Source of the DNA: Eretmocerus hayati
Taxonomy: Eukaryota > Arthropoda > Insecta > Hymenoptera > Aphelinidae
Length of the DNA: 64,000 bases
Direction: 5' to 3'
Assembly: GCA_029851415.1 (NCBI GenBank)
Contig: CM056743.1
Span: 70,772,186 to 70,836,185 of the forward strand
Part shown: positions 26,259 to 39,322 of the stretch, piece after piece
Position numbering within the stretch: position 1 is the stretch's first letter
How the letters are laid out: each line of letters begins with the position of its first letter
Position numbers and translations under genes: made by a program
The notes under the pieces: model-generated
Told to the model about the DNA's origin: nothing
Databases searched by the model: none
The model's input: only the letters and a program-made list of their open reading frames with translations

Positions 26259-29200
26259 GAGGTTCGTAGAGTTTCGGGTCAATTGGAAAATCCTACAACC
26301 CGCTGTGGCGTCATCACTGCGCAGATAACTGCCCAAAGCTCGATCTCCCCCTGTTTTGGGCCCCATAGCCAAGGGTGATGACTGGTGATGGATTCTCTGT
26401 GCACTGCGAATTGTACATAACCGCTCGATCTGAGGTTCTGTGGAGTTTCGGGTCCATGAAATTATCTCACGACCCACGGTGGGGTCATAACTGCGCAGAT
26501 AACTGCCTGAAGCTCGATTTCGCCCTGTCTTGGGCCCCAGAGCCGGGAATGCTGACTGGGAATAAATTCTCTGGGCATCGACAATGGTACACAACCACTT
26601 GATCTAAAGTTCTGTAGAGTTTCGGGTACATTGAAACTATTTGCAACCCACAGGGGTCTCATAACTGCGCAGATAACTGCCCAAAGATCGATTTAACCCT
26701 GTTTTGAGCCCCGTAGCCGAAGGTGCTGACTGGAAATAGAATCTCTGTCTAACACCGATGGTACATAATAAGTTGATCTGAGGTTCTGTAGAGTTTCGGG
26801 TCCATGAGATTATCCTACACCCCACAGTGGCGTCATAACTGCGCAGATAACTGCTCGAAGCTCGATTTTGCCCTGTTTTGGGCCCCATAGCCGGGAGTGC
26901 TGACTGGCGATGAATTCTCTGGGCATCGAGAATGGTACACGACCACTTGATCTGAGGTTCTGTAGAGTTCCGGGTCCATTGGGTTATTTTACAACCCACG
27001 GTGGCGTCATAACTGCGCAGACAACTGCCCAAAGTTCGATTTCGCCCTGGCTTGGTTCCCATAGCCGGGGTTGCTGACTGGTAATAAATTCTCTCGGCAT
27101 CGACAATGGAACACAACCACTTGATCTAAGGTTCTGTAGAGTTTCGGGTCCATTGTGACTATTTGCAACCCACAGGGGTCTCATAACTGCGCAGATAACT
27201 GCCCGAAGGTCGATTTCGCCCTGTTTAGGGCCCCATAGCCGAGGTTGCTGCCTGGTGATAGATTCTCTGTGCATCACCAATGGTACACAATCATTTGATC
27301 TGAGGTTCTGTGGAGTTTCGGGTCAATAGGATCATCTTACAACACACGGTGGCGTCATAACTGCGCAGAAAACTGCTCAAAGCTCGATCTCACCCTGTTT
27401 TGGGCCCCATAGCCGAGGGTGCTGACTGGTGATGAAATCTTTGGGCATCGGGAATGGTAAGTCATTACATAATAGAGGGTTGTGTAGAGTTTCGGGTCAA
27501 TTGGAACATCCCACAACCCCCATTGGCGTCATCAATTCGCAGATAACTGGCCAAAGGTCGACTCCGCCCTAATTTGGGCCCCATAGCCGGGGGTGCTGAC
27601 TGGTAATAAAGTCTCTGGGCATCGACAATGGTACACAACCACTTGATCTGAGGTTTTGTAGAGTTTCGGGTCCATTGAAACTCTTTGCGACCCCCAGGGG
27701 TCTCATAACTGCGCAGATGATTGACCAGAGGTCGATTCCGCCTTGTTTTGGGCCCCATAGCCGGAGATGCTAACTGGTAATAAAATCTCTGGGCATCGAC
27801 AATGGTACACAACCACTTGATCTGAGGTTTTGTAGGGTTTCGGGTCCATTGAAACTCTTTGCAACCCACAGGGGTCTCATAACTGCGCAGATGACTGTTC
27901 AAAGCTCGGCCTCGCCCTACTTTGGGCCCCATAGCCAAGGGTGCTGACTGGTAAGAAATCCTTTGGACATCGAAAATGGTACGTGACTATATGATAGAGG
28001 GTTCAGGGGAGTTTCGAGTCAATTGGAACATCCTACAACCCACAGTGGCGTCATAACTGCGCATATAACTGACCAAAGCTTGATCTCGCCCTGTTTTGGG
28101 CCCCATAGATAAGGGTGCTGACTGGTGATAATTTCTTCGCGCAACACTCATTGTTCATAGACGCTCGATCCAAGGTTCTGTAGAGTTTCGGGTCCATGAT
28201 ATCATCTTACAACCCACAGTGGCGTCATAACTGCGCAGATAACTGCCTAAAGCTCGATTTCGCCCTGTTTTGGGCCCCATAGCCGGGGTCGCTGACTGGT
28301 GATTAATTCTCTGGGCAGCGGCAATGCGACACAACCACTGGATTTAACGTTGTGAATAGCTTTGGGTCCATTGAAACTTTTTGCAACCCACAGGGGTCTC
28401 ATAACTGCGCAGATAACTGCCCAAAGATCGATTCCACCCTGTTTTGGGCCCCGTAGCCGAGGGTTGCTGACTTATGATAGGCTCTCTGTCCAACACCAGT
28501 GGTTCTTAATCAGATGAACTGAGTCTCTGTAAAGTTTCGGGTCCATGAGATTATCTTACACCCCACAGTGGCGTCATAACTGCGCAGATAACTGCTCGAA
28601 GCTCGATTTTGCCCTGTTTTCGGCCCTATAGCCGAGGGTACTGACTGGGAATAAATCCTTTGGGCATCGGAAATGGTACGTGACCTTATGATAGACGGTT
28701 GTGTGGAATTTCGCGTCATCTGGAACATCCTACAACCCACATTGGCGTCATCACTACGCAGATAACTGCCCAAAGTTCTTTCTCGCCCTGTTATTGGCCC
28801 CATTGCCGAGGGTGCTGACTGGTGATAGATTCCTTGTGCATCACCAATGTGACAAGATTAGGCGATCTAAGGTTCTGTAGAGTTTCGGGTCCATTGAAAC
28901 AATTTGCAACCTACAGGGGTCTCATAACTGCGCAGATAACGGCCCAAAGATCGTTTTCGCCCTGTTTTGGGCCCCATAGCCGGGGATGCTGACTGGGAAT
29001 GAATTCTCTGGACATCAACAATGGTTCACAACTACTTGGTCAGAGAATCTTCAGAGTTTTGGGTCCATTGAAACTCTTTCCAACCCACGGGGGTCTCATA
29101 ACTGCGCAGATACCTGCCCAAAGGTCGATTCCATCATGTTTTGGGCCTCATAGCCGGGAATACTGACTGGTAATGAATTCTCTGGGCGACAACAATGGTC

Positions 29201-30830
29201 CACAACTACTTGGTCTGAGAATCTTCAGAGTTTTGGGTCCATTGAAACTCTTTCCAACCCACGGGGGTCTCATAACTGCGCATATAACAGCCCAGAGGTC
29301 GATTTCGCCCTGTTTTGGGCCTCATCGCCGGGGATACTGACTGGGAATGAATTCTCTAGGCATCGACACTGGGTCAGTTTCGGGTCCATTGCATTATCTT
29401 ACAACCCACGGTGGAGTCATAACTGCGCAGATAACTGCCAAAGTTTTCATCTCGCCCTGTACTGGGCCCCATAGATAAGGATGCTGACTGGTGATAAATT
29501 CTCTGTGCATCACCATTTGTACATGGCCGCTTGATCTGAGGATCTGAGAAGTTTCTGGTCCATTGGAACTATTGGGCAACCCACAAGGGTCTCATAACTA
29601 CGCGGATAACTGGCCAAAAGTCGATTTCTCCCTGTTTTGGGCCCCATAGCCGAGGGTGCTGACTGGGAATGAATTCTCTGGGCATCAACAATGGTCTACA
29701 ACCACTTGGTCTGAGAATCTCCAGAGTTTTGGGTCCATTGAAACTCTTTGCAATCCACAGGGGTCTCATAACTGCGCAGATAACTGCCCAAAGGTCGATT
29801 CCGCCATGTTTTGGGCCCCATAGCCGGGGATACTGACTGGGAATGGATTCTCTAGGCATCGACAATAGTACACAACCACTCGATCTGATGTTCTGTAGAG
29901 TTTCGGGTTCATGGGATTATCTTACAACCCACGGTGGCGTCATAACTGCGCAGATAACTGCCCAAAGATCGATTTCACCCTGTTTTGGGCCCTATAGCCG
30001 GGGGTGCTGCCAGGTAATAAATTCTCTGATTATCGACAATGGTGAATATCCACTTGAACCAAGATCCTGTACAGTTCCGTGTCCATGGAAACTATTTGGG
30101 ACCATCAGGGGTCTCATAACTGCGCGGATATTTGCCCAGAGGTCGAATCCGCCCTGTTGTGGGCCCCATAGCTGAAGGTGCTGACTGGTAATAGAATCCC
30201 TGTGCATCACCAATGGTACATCATCACATGTCCTGAGGCACTGTAGAGCTTCGGCTCCATTGGATTATCTTACAACCCACGGTGTCGTCATAACTGCGCA
30301 GATAACTGCCCACAGCTCGATCTCGCTCCGTTTTGGGCCCCATAGATGAGGGTGCTGACTGGTGATAATTTCTCCGTGCAACACCGATTGTACATAGCCG
30401 CTTGATCTAAGGTCCTGTGGAGTTTCGGGTCTATGATATCATCTTACAACCCACAGTGGCGTCATAACTGCGCAGATAACTGCCCAAAGATCGACTTCTC
30501 CCTGTTTTGGGCCCCATAGCCGAGGGTGCTGACTGGGAATGGATTCTCTGGGCATCAACAATGGTCTACAACCACTTGGTCTGAGAATCTCCAGAGTTTC
30601 AGGTCCATTGAAACTCTTTGCAATCCACAGGGGTCTCATAACTGCGCAGGTAACTGCCCAAAGGTCGATTCCGCCATGTTTTGGGCCCCATAGCCGGGGA
30701 TACTGACTGGGAATGGATTCTCTAGGCATCGACAATAGTACACAACCACTCGATCTGATGTTCTGTAGAGTTTCGGGTTCATGGGATTATCTTACAACCC
30801 ACGGTGGCGTCATAACTGCGCAGATAACTG

Positions 30831-31333
30831 CTCGAAGCTCGATCTCACCCTGTTTCCGGCCCCATAGCCGAGGGTACTAACTGGTAATGAAATCTTTGGG
30901 CAGCGCGAATGGTACGTCACTACATATTCGAGGGTTGTGTAGAGTTTCGGGTCAATTGGAACATCCTCCACTCCACAGTGGCGTCATAACTGCGCAGATA
31001 ACTGCTCGAAGCTCGATCTCACCCTGTTTCCGGCCCCATAGCCGAGGGTACTAACTGGTAATGAAATCTTTGGGCAGCGCGAATGGTACGTCACTACATA
31101 TTCGAGGGTTGTGTAGAGTTTCGGGTCAATTGGAACATCCTCCACTCCACAGTGGCGTCATAACTGCGCAGATAACTGCTCGAAGCTCGATCTCACCCTG
31201 TTTCCGGCCCCATAGCCGAGGGTACTAACTGGTAATGAAATCTTTGGGCAGCGCGAATGGTACGTCACTACATATTCGAGGGTTGTGTAGAGTTTCGGGT
31301 CAATTGGAACATCCTCCACTCCACAGTGGCGTC
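30831..31333 (-). repeat. Three identical adjacent monomers
   Basis: The unit starting ctcgaagctcgatctcaccc begins at 30831, 31005 and 31179, exactly 174 bp apart. By eye the three copies are identical up to about 31333, where the third turns into a different variant. Neighbouring monomers differ at many positions, so this is a very recent local amplification or an assembly expansion. Confidence 0.9.
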
Positions 31334-33250
31334 AAAACTGCGCATATAACTGCCCAAAAGTCGATTTCGCCCTGTTCGGGGCCCCATAGCCGAGGGTGCT
31401 GACTGGTGATGAAGCCTCTGTGCATAATCATTGGTCCATATTCGCTATATCTAAGATTCTGCTGAGTTTCGGGTCCAGTGAAACTACTTGCAACCCACAG
31501 GGGTCTCATAACTGAGCAGATAACTACCCAAAGGTCGATTCCATCATGTTTTGGTCCTCATTGCCGAGGATACTGACTGGGAATGAATCCCCTTGGCATC
31601 AACAATGGTACACAATCACTCGATCTGAGGTTCTGTAGAGTTTCGGGTCCATTGAAACCATTCGCAACCCACAGGGGTCACATAACTGAGCAGATAACTA
31701 CCCAAAGGTCGATTTCGACCGGTTTTGGGCCCCATAGCCGGGGTTGCTGACTGGGAATAAATCCTCCGGTTATCGACAATGGTACACAACTACTTGATCT
31801 AAGGTTCTGTAGAATTTCGTATCCATTGAAACTGTTTGCGACCCACAGGGGTCCCATAACAGCGCAGATAACTGCCCAAAGGTCGATTTCGCCTGGTTTG
31901 GGCCCCATAGCCGCAGGTGCTGACTGGTAATGAATTCTCTGGGCATCGACAATTGTTCACAACCTCTTGATCTGAGAATCTGTAGAGTTTCGGGTCCATT
32001 GAAACTATTTGCAACCCACAGGGGTCTCATAACTGCGCAGATAACTGACGAAAGGTCGATTCCACCCTGTTTTGGGCCCCATAGCCGGGGGTGCTGACTG
32101 GTAATAAATCCTCTAGTGCCCGACAATGGTACACAACCACTTGATCTGAACTTTTAGAGAGTTCCGGGTCGATTGGAACATCCTACAACCCACATTGGCG
32201 TCATACCTGCGCAGAAAACTGCCCATTGATCGATTTCGCCCTGTTTTGGACCCCATAGCCGGGGGTGCTGACTGGGAATGAATTTTCTGGGCATTAATCA
32301 TGGTCCACAACCACTTGGTCTGGGAATCTTCAATGTTTTGTGTCCATTGAAACTCTTCCCAACCCACAAGGGTCTCATCACTGCGCAGATAACTGCCCAA
32401 AGGTCGATTCCATCATGTTTTGGGCCTCATAGCCGGGGATACTGACTGAGAATGAGTTCCCTAGGCATCGACAATGGTACTACTCGATCTGAGGTTCTGT
32501 AGAGTTTCGGGTCCATTGAAACTACTTGAAACCCACAGGGGTCTCATAACTGAGCAGATAACTACCCAAAGGTCGATTCCATCATGTTTTGGTCCTTATT
32601 GCCGGGGATACTGACTAGGAATGAATCCCCTAGGCATCAACAATGGTACACAATCACTCTATCTGAGGTTCTGTAGAGTTTCGGGTCCATTGAAACCATT
32701 TGCAACCCACAGGGGTCTCATAACTGAGCAGATAACTACCCAAAGGTCGATTTCGACCTGTTTTGGGCCCCATAGCCGGGGGTGCTGACTGGTAATGAAT
32801 TCTCTGGGCATCGACAATTGTTCACAACCTCTTGATCTGGGAATCTGTAGAGTTTCGGGTCCATTGAAACTATTTGCAACCCACGGGGGTCTCATAACTG
32901 CGCAGATAACTGCCGAAAGGTCGATTTCGCCTGGTTCGGGCCCCATAGCCGCGGGTGCTGACTGGTAATGAATTCTCTGGGCATCGACAATGGTACACAA
33001 CTACTTGATCTAAGGTTCTGTAGAATTTCGTATCCATTGAAACTGTTTGCGACCCACAGGAGTCTCATAACAGCGCAGATAACTGCCCAAAGGTCGATTT
33101 CGCCTCGTTTGGGCCCCATAGCCGCGGGTGCTGACTGGTAATGAATTCTCTGGGCATCGACAATTGTTCACAACTTCTTGATCTGGGAATCTGTAGAGTT
33201 TCGGGTCCATTGAAACTATTTACAACCCACAGGGGTCTCATAACTTCGCG

Positions 33251-34450
33251 GATATTTGCCCAGAGGTCGAATCCGCCCTGTTGTGGGCCCCATAGCTGAA
33301 GGTGCTGACTGGTAATAGGATCTCTGTGCATCACCAATGGTACATCATCACATGACCTGGGGGTCTGTAGAGTTTTGGCTCCATTGGATTATCTTACAAC
33401 CCACGGTGGAGTCATAACTGCGCAGATAACTGCCAAAGGCTCGATCTCGCCCTGTTCTGGGCCCCATAGATGAGGATGCTGACTGGTGATAAATTCTCTG
33501 TGCATCACCATTTGTACATAGACACTTGATCTGAGGTTCTAAGAAGTTTCGGGTCCATGAGGTTATCTTACAACCCACAGTGTCGTCATAACTGCGCAGA
33601 TAACTGCCCAAAGATCGATTTCACCCTGTTTTGGGCCCCATAGCCGGGGGTGCTGCCAGGTAATAAATTCTCTGATTATCGACAATGGTGCATAACCACT
33701 TGATCCAAGATCCTGTAGAGTTCCGTGTCCATTGAAACTATTTGGGACCATCAGGGGTCTCATAACTGCGCGGATATTTGCCCAGAGGTCGAATCCGCCC
33801 TGTTGTGGGCCCCATAGCTGAAGGTGCTGACTGGTAATAGGATCTCTGTGCATCACCAATGGTACATCATCACATGACCTGGGGTCTGTAGAGTTTTGGC
33901 TCCATTGGATTATCTTACAACCCACGGTGGAGTCATAACTGCGCAGATAACTGCCAAAGGCTCGATCTCGCCCTGTTCTGGGCCCCATAGATGAGGATGC
34001 TGACTGGTGATGAATTCTCTGTGCATCACCATTTGTACATAGACACTTGATCTGAGGTTCTAAGAAGTTTCGGGTCCATGAGGTTATCTTACAACCCACA
34101 GTGTCGTCATAACTGCGCAGATAACTGCCCAAAGATCGATTTCACCCTGTTTTGGGCCCCATAGCCGGGGGTGCTGCCAGGTAATAAATTCTCTGATTAT
34201 CGACAATGGTACATAACCACTTGATCCAAGATCCTGTAGAGTTCCGTGTCCATTGAAACTATTTGGGACCATCAGGGGTCTCATAACTGCGCGGATATTT
34301 GCCCAGAGGTCGAATCCGCCCTGTTGTGGGCCCCATAGCTGAAGGTGCTGACTGATAATAGGATCTCTGTGCATCACCAATGGTACATCATCACATGACC
34401 TGGGGGTCTGTAGAGTTTTGGCTCCATTGGATTATCTTACAACCCACGGT
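33251..34450 (-). repeat. 522-bp trimer higher-order repeat, first cluster
   Basis: The word gatatttgcccagaggtcga occurs at 33251, 33773 and 34294, spaced 522 and 521 bp. Each unit holds three different monomers in fixed order: one with ggaccatcagggg, one with cacggtggagtc, one with ccacagtgtcgtc. The 521-bp spacing comes from one missing g in the run after cacatgacct. Confidence 0.9.
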
Positions 34451-37400
34451 GTCGTCATAACTGCGCGGATAACTGACCACAGCTCTATCTCGCCCCTCTT
34501 TGGGCGCCATAGATGAGGGTGCTGACTGGTGATAATTTCTCTGTGCAACACCGATTGTACATAGCCGCTCGGTCTAAGGTCCTGTGGAGTTTCGGGTCCA
34601 TGATATCAGCTTACAACCCACAGTGGCGTTATAACTGCGCAGATGACTGCCCAAAGATCGATTTCTCCCTGTTTTGGGCCCCATAGCCGAGGGTGCTGAC
34701 TGGGAATGAGTTCTCTGGGCATCAACGATGGTCTACAACCACTTGGTCTGAGAATCTTCAGAGTTTTGGGTCCATTGAAACTCTTTGCAACCCACAGGGG
34801 TCTCATAACTGCGCAGATAACTGCCAAAGGCTCGATCTCGCCCTGTTCTGGGCCCCATAGATGAGGATGCTGACTGGTGATAAATTCTCTGTGCATCACC
34901 ATTTGTACATAGCCGCTTGATCTGAGGTTCTAAGAAGTTTCGGGTCCATTGAAACCATTTGCACCTCACAGGGGTCTCATAACTGCTCAGATAACTGCCC
35001 AGAGCTCGGTTCCGCCCGGTTTGGGGCCTCATAGCTGAGGGTGCTGACTGGTAATAGAATCTCTGTGCATCACCAATGGTTCATCATCACATGTCCTGAG
35101 GGTCTGTGGAGTTTCGGCTCCATTGGATTATCTTACAACCCACGGTGGCGTCATAACTGCGCAGATAACTGCCCAAAGCTCGATCTCGCCCTGTTTTGGG
35201 CCCCATGGATGAGGGTGCTGACTGGTGATGATTTCTCTGTGCAACACCGGTCGTACATAGCCGCTCGATCGAAGGTTCTGTGGAGTTTCGGATCCATGAT
35301 ATCATCTTACAAACCACAGTGCCGTCATAACTGCTCAGATAACTGCCTAAAGCTCAATTTCGCCCTGTTTCGGGCCCCATAGCCGAGGGTACGAACTGGT
35401 AATGAAATCTTTGGGCATCGAGAATGGTACGTCACTACATATTCGAGGGTTGCGAAGAGTGTCAGGTCAATTGGAACTTCCTCCAACCCACAGTGGCGTC
35501 ATAACTGCGCATATAACTGCCCAAAGATTGATTCCGCCCTGTTTGGGGGCCCATAGCCGAGGGTGCTGACTGGTGATGAATCCTCCGTGCATATCCAATG
35601 GTACAAATTCGCTTGATCTAAGATTCTGTGGAAGTTCAGGTCCATTGAAACTGTTTGCAACCCAGAGGGTTCTCATAACTGCGCAGAGAACTGCCCAGAG
35701 CTCGATTTCGCCCTGTTTCGGGGCCCATAGCCGAGGCAGCTGACTGGTGATAGTATCTCTGAGCATCACCAATGGTACACAACCTTTTGATCTGGGGTTC
35801 TGTAGAGTTTCGTGTCCATTGAAACTATTTGCAACCCACAGGAGTCTTATAACTGCGCGGATAACTGCTCGAAGGTCGATTTCGCCCTGTCTCGGGCCCC
35901 ATAGCCGAGGGTGCTGACTGGTGATGAATTCTCTGGGCATCGACAATGGTACACACCCACTTGATCTAAGGTTCTGTAGATTTCCGGGTCCATTGGATTA
36001 TCTTACAACCCACGGTGGCGGCTTAACTGCGCAGATAACTGCCCAGAGTTCGATCTCGCCCTGGCTTGGGTCCCATAGCCGGGGTTGCTGACTGGTAATA
36101 AATTCTCTGGGCATCGACAATGGAACACAACCACTTGATCTAGGATTCTGTGGAAGTTCGGGTCCATTGAAACTATTCGCAACCCACAGGGGTCTCATAA
36201 CTGCGCAGATAACTGCCCAGAGCTCGATTTCGCCCTGTTTCGGACCCCATAGCCGGTGGTGCTGACTGGTAATAAATGCTGTGGGCATCGACAATGGTAC
36301 AAAACTACTTGATCTGAGGTTCTGTAGACTTTCGGGTCCATTGAAACTATTTGCAACCCACAGGTGTCTCAATAACTGCGCGGATAACTGCCGAAAGGGA
36401 GATTTCGGCCTGTTTTGGGCCCCATAGCCGAGGATGATGACAGGGAATGATCTCGTCGGGCATCGAAAATGGTACAGAACCATTTGATCTGAGACTTTGT
36501 AGAGTTTCGGGTAGATTGAAACGATATGCAACCCATGGGTGTCTCATCCCTGCGCAGATAACTGCTCAAAGCTTGGCCTCGCCCTGTTCTGGGCCCCATA
36601 GCCGGGAGTGCTGACTGGTAATAAATTCTTCGGACATCGAAATTGGGACGTGTTCACATGATAGAGAGTTTTCGAGAGTTTCGGGTCGATTGGACGACCT
36701 ACAACCCACAGTGGCGTCATAACTGCGCATATAACTGCCAAAGGCTCGATCTCGCCCTGTTCTGGGCCCCATAGATGAGGATGCTGACTGGTGATAAATT
36801 CTCTGTGCATCACCATTTGTACACAGCCGCTTGATCTGAGGTTCTAAGAGTTTCAAGTCCATTGAAACTATTGGGCAACCCACAGCGGTCTCATAACTAC
36901 GCGGATAACTGCCCAAAGGTCGATTTCGCCCTGTTTTGGACCCCATAGCCAAGGGTGCTGACTGGTCATAGATTCTCTGTTCATCACCAATGGTCAATTA
37001 TCATTCGGTCCGAGGTTTTGTGGAGTTTCGGGTCCGATGGATTATCCTACAACCCACAGTGGCGTCATAACTGCGCATATAACTGCCCAAAGGTATATTT
37101 CGCTCTGTTTTGGGCCTCATCGCCGAGGGTGCTGACTGGTGATAGATCCTCTGTGCATCACCAATAGTACATGATCACTTGATCTGAGGTTTCGGAGGTT
37201 TTCGGGTCCATTGCATCATCTTACAACCCACGGTGGAGTCATAACTGCGCAGATAACTGCCAAAGGCTCGATCTCGCCCTGTTCTGGGCCCCATAGATGA
37301 GGATGCTGACAGGTGATAAATTCTCTGTGCATCACCATTTGTACATAGCCGCTTGATCTGAGGTTCTAAGAAGATTCGGGTCCATCAGATTATCTTACAA

Positions 37401-37836
37401 CCCAGACTGTCGTCATAACTGCGCAGATAACTGCCCAAAGATCGATTACACCCTGTTTTGGGCCCCTTAGCTGGGGGTGCTGACTGGTAATAGATCCTGT
37501 GGGCATCGACAATGGTACAGAACTACTTGATCTAAGGTTTTGTAGAGTTTCGGGTCCTTCGAAACTCTTTGCAACCAACAGGGGTCTCATAACTGCGCAG
37601 ATAACTGCCCAAAGGGAGATTTCGGCCTGTTTTGGGCCCCATAGCCGAGGATGATGACAGGGAATGATCTCGTCGGGCATCGAAAATGGTACAGAACCAT
37701 TTGATCTGAGACTTTGTAGAGTTTCGGGTAGATTGAAACGATATGCAACCCATGGGTGTCTCATCCTTGCGCAGATAACTGCTCAAAGCTTGGCCTCGCC
37801 CCGTTCTGGGCCCCATAGCCGAGGGTGCTGACTGGT
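33251..37836 (-). repeat. 4.6-kb segmental duplication in array B, copy 1
   Basis: This block matches 38123-42708 at an offset of 4872 bp, exactly 28 x 174. The copies are nearly identical by eye, with single-base differences such as those near 40027, 41236 and 42170. The match includes the trimer cluster and a run of about twenty distinctive monomers. Similarity breaks at about 37836 and 42708. Confidence 0.9.
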
Positions 37837-38121
37837 GATAAATTCTCTGTGCATCACCATTTGTACATAGCCGCTTGATCTGAGGATCTAAGAAGATTCG
37901 GGTCCATCAGATTATCTTACAACCCACACTGTCGTCATAACTGCGCAGATAACTGCCCAAAGATCGATTTCACCCTGTTTTGGGCCCCTCAGCCGGGGTT
38001 GCTGACTGGTAATAGATCCTGTGGGCATCGACAATGGTACAGAACTACTTGATCTAGGGTTTTGTAGAGTTTCGGGTCCATTGAAACTATTTGGGACCAT
38101 CAGGGGTCTCATAACTGCGCG

Positions 38122-39322
38122 GATATTTGCCCAGAGGTCGAATCCGCCCTGTTGTGGGCCCCATAGCTGAAGGTGCTGACTGGTAATAGGATCTCTGTGC
38201 ATCACCAATGGTACATCATCACATGACCTGGGGGTCTGTAGAGTTTTGGCTCCATTGGATTATCTTACAACCCACGGTGGAGTCATAACTGCGCAGATAA
38301 CTGCCAAAGGCTCGATCTCGCCCTGTTCTGGGCCCCATAGATGAGGATGCTGACTGGTGATAAATTCTCTGTGCATCACCATTTGTACATAGACACTTGA
38401 TCTGAGGTTCTAAGAAGTTTCGGGTCCATGAGGTTATCTTACAACCCACAGTGTCGTCATAACTGCGCAGATAACTGCCCAAAGATCGATTTCACCCTGT
38501 TTTGGGCCCCATAGCCGGGGGTGCTGCCAGGTAATAAATTCTCTGATTATCGACAATGGTACATAACCACTTGATCCAAGATCCTGTAGAGTTCCGTGTC
38601 CATTGAAACTATTTGGGACCATCAGGGGTCTCATAACTGCGCGGATATTTGCCCAGAGGTCGAATCCGCCCTGTTGTGGGCCCCATAGCTGAAGGTGCTG
38701 ACTGGTAATAGGATCTCTGTGCATCACCAATGGTACATCATCACATGACCTGGGGGTCTGTAGAGTTTTGGCTCCATTGGATTATCTTACAACCCACGGT
38801 GGAGTCATAACTGCGCAGATAACTGCCAAAGGCTCGATCTCGCCCTGTTCTGGGCCCCATAGATGAGGATGCTGACTGGTGATAAATTCTCTGTGCATCA
38901 CCATTTGTACATAGACACTTGATCTGAGGTTCTAAGAAGTTTCGGGTCCATGAGGTTATCTTACAACCCACAGTGTCGTCATAACTGCGCAGATAACTGC
39001 TCAAAGATCGATTTCACCCTGTTTTGGGCCCCATAGCCGGGGGTGCTGCCAGGTAATAAATTCTCTGATTATCGACAATGGTACATAACCACTTGATCCA
39101 AGATCTTGTAGAGTTCCGTGTCCATTGAAACTATTTGGGACCATCAGGGGTCTCATAACTGCGCGGATATTTGCCCAGAGGTCGAATCCGCCCTGTTGTG
39201 GGCCCCATAGCTGAAGGTGCTGACTGGTAATAGGATCTCTGTGCATCACCAATGGTACATCATCACATGACCTGGGGGTCTGTAGAGTTTTGGCTCCATT
39301 GGATTATCTTACAACCCACGGT
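38122..39322 (-). repeat. 522-bp trimer higher-order repeat, second cluster
   Basis: The same trimer begins at 38122, 38644 and 39166, spaced exactly 522 bp. The cluster lies about 4872 bp from the first one, so it was probably copied with the larger block that contains it. Confidence 0.9.
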
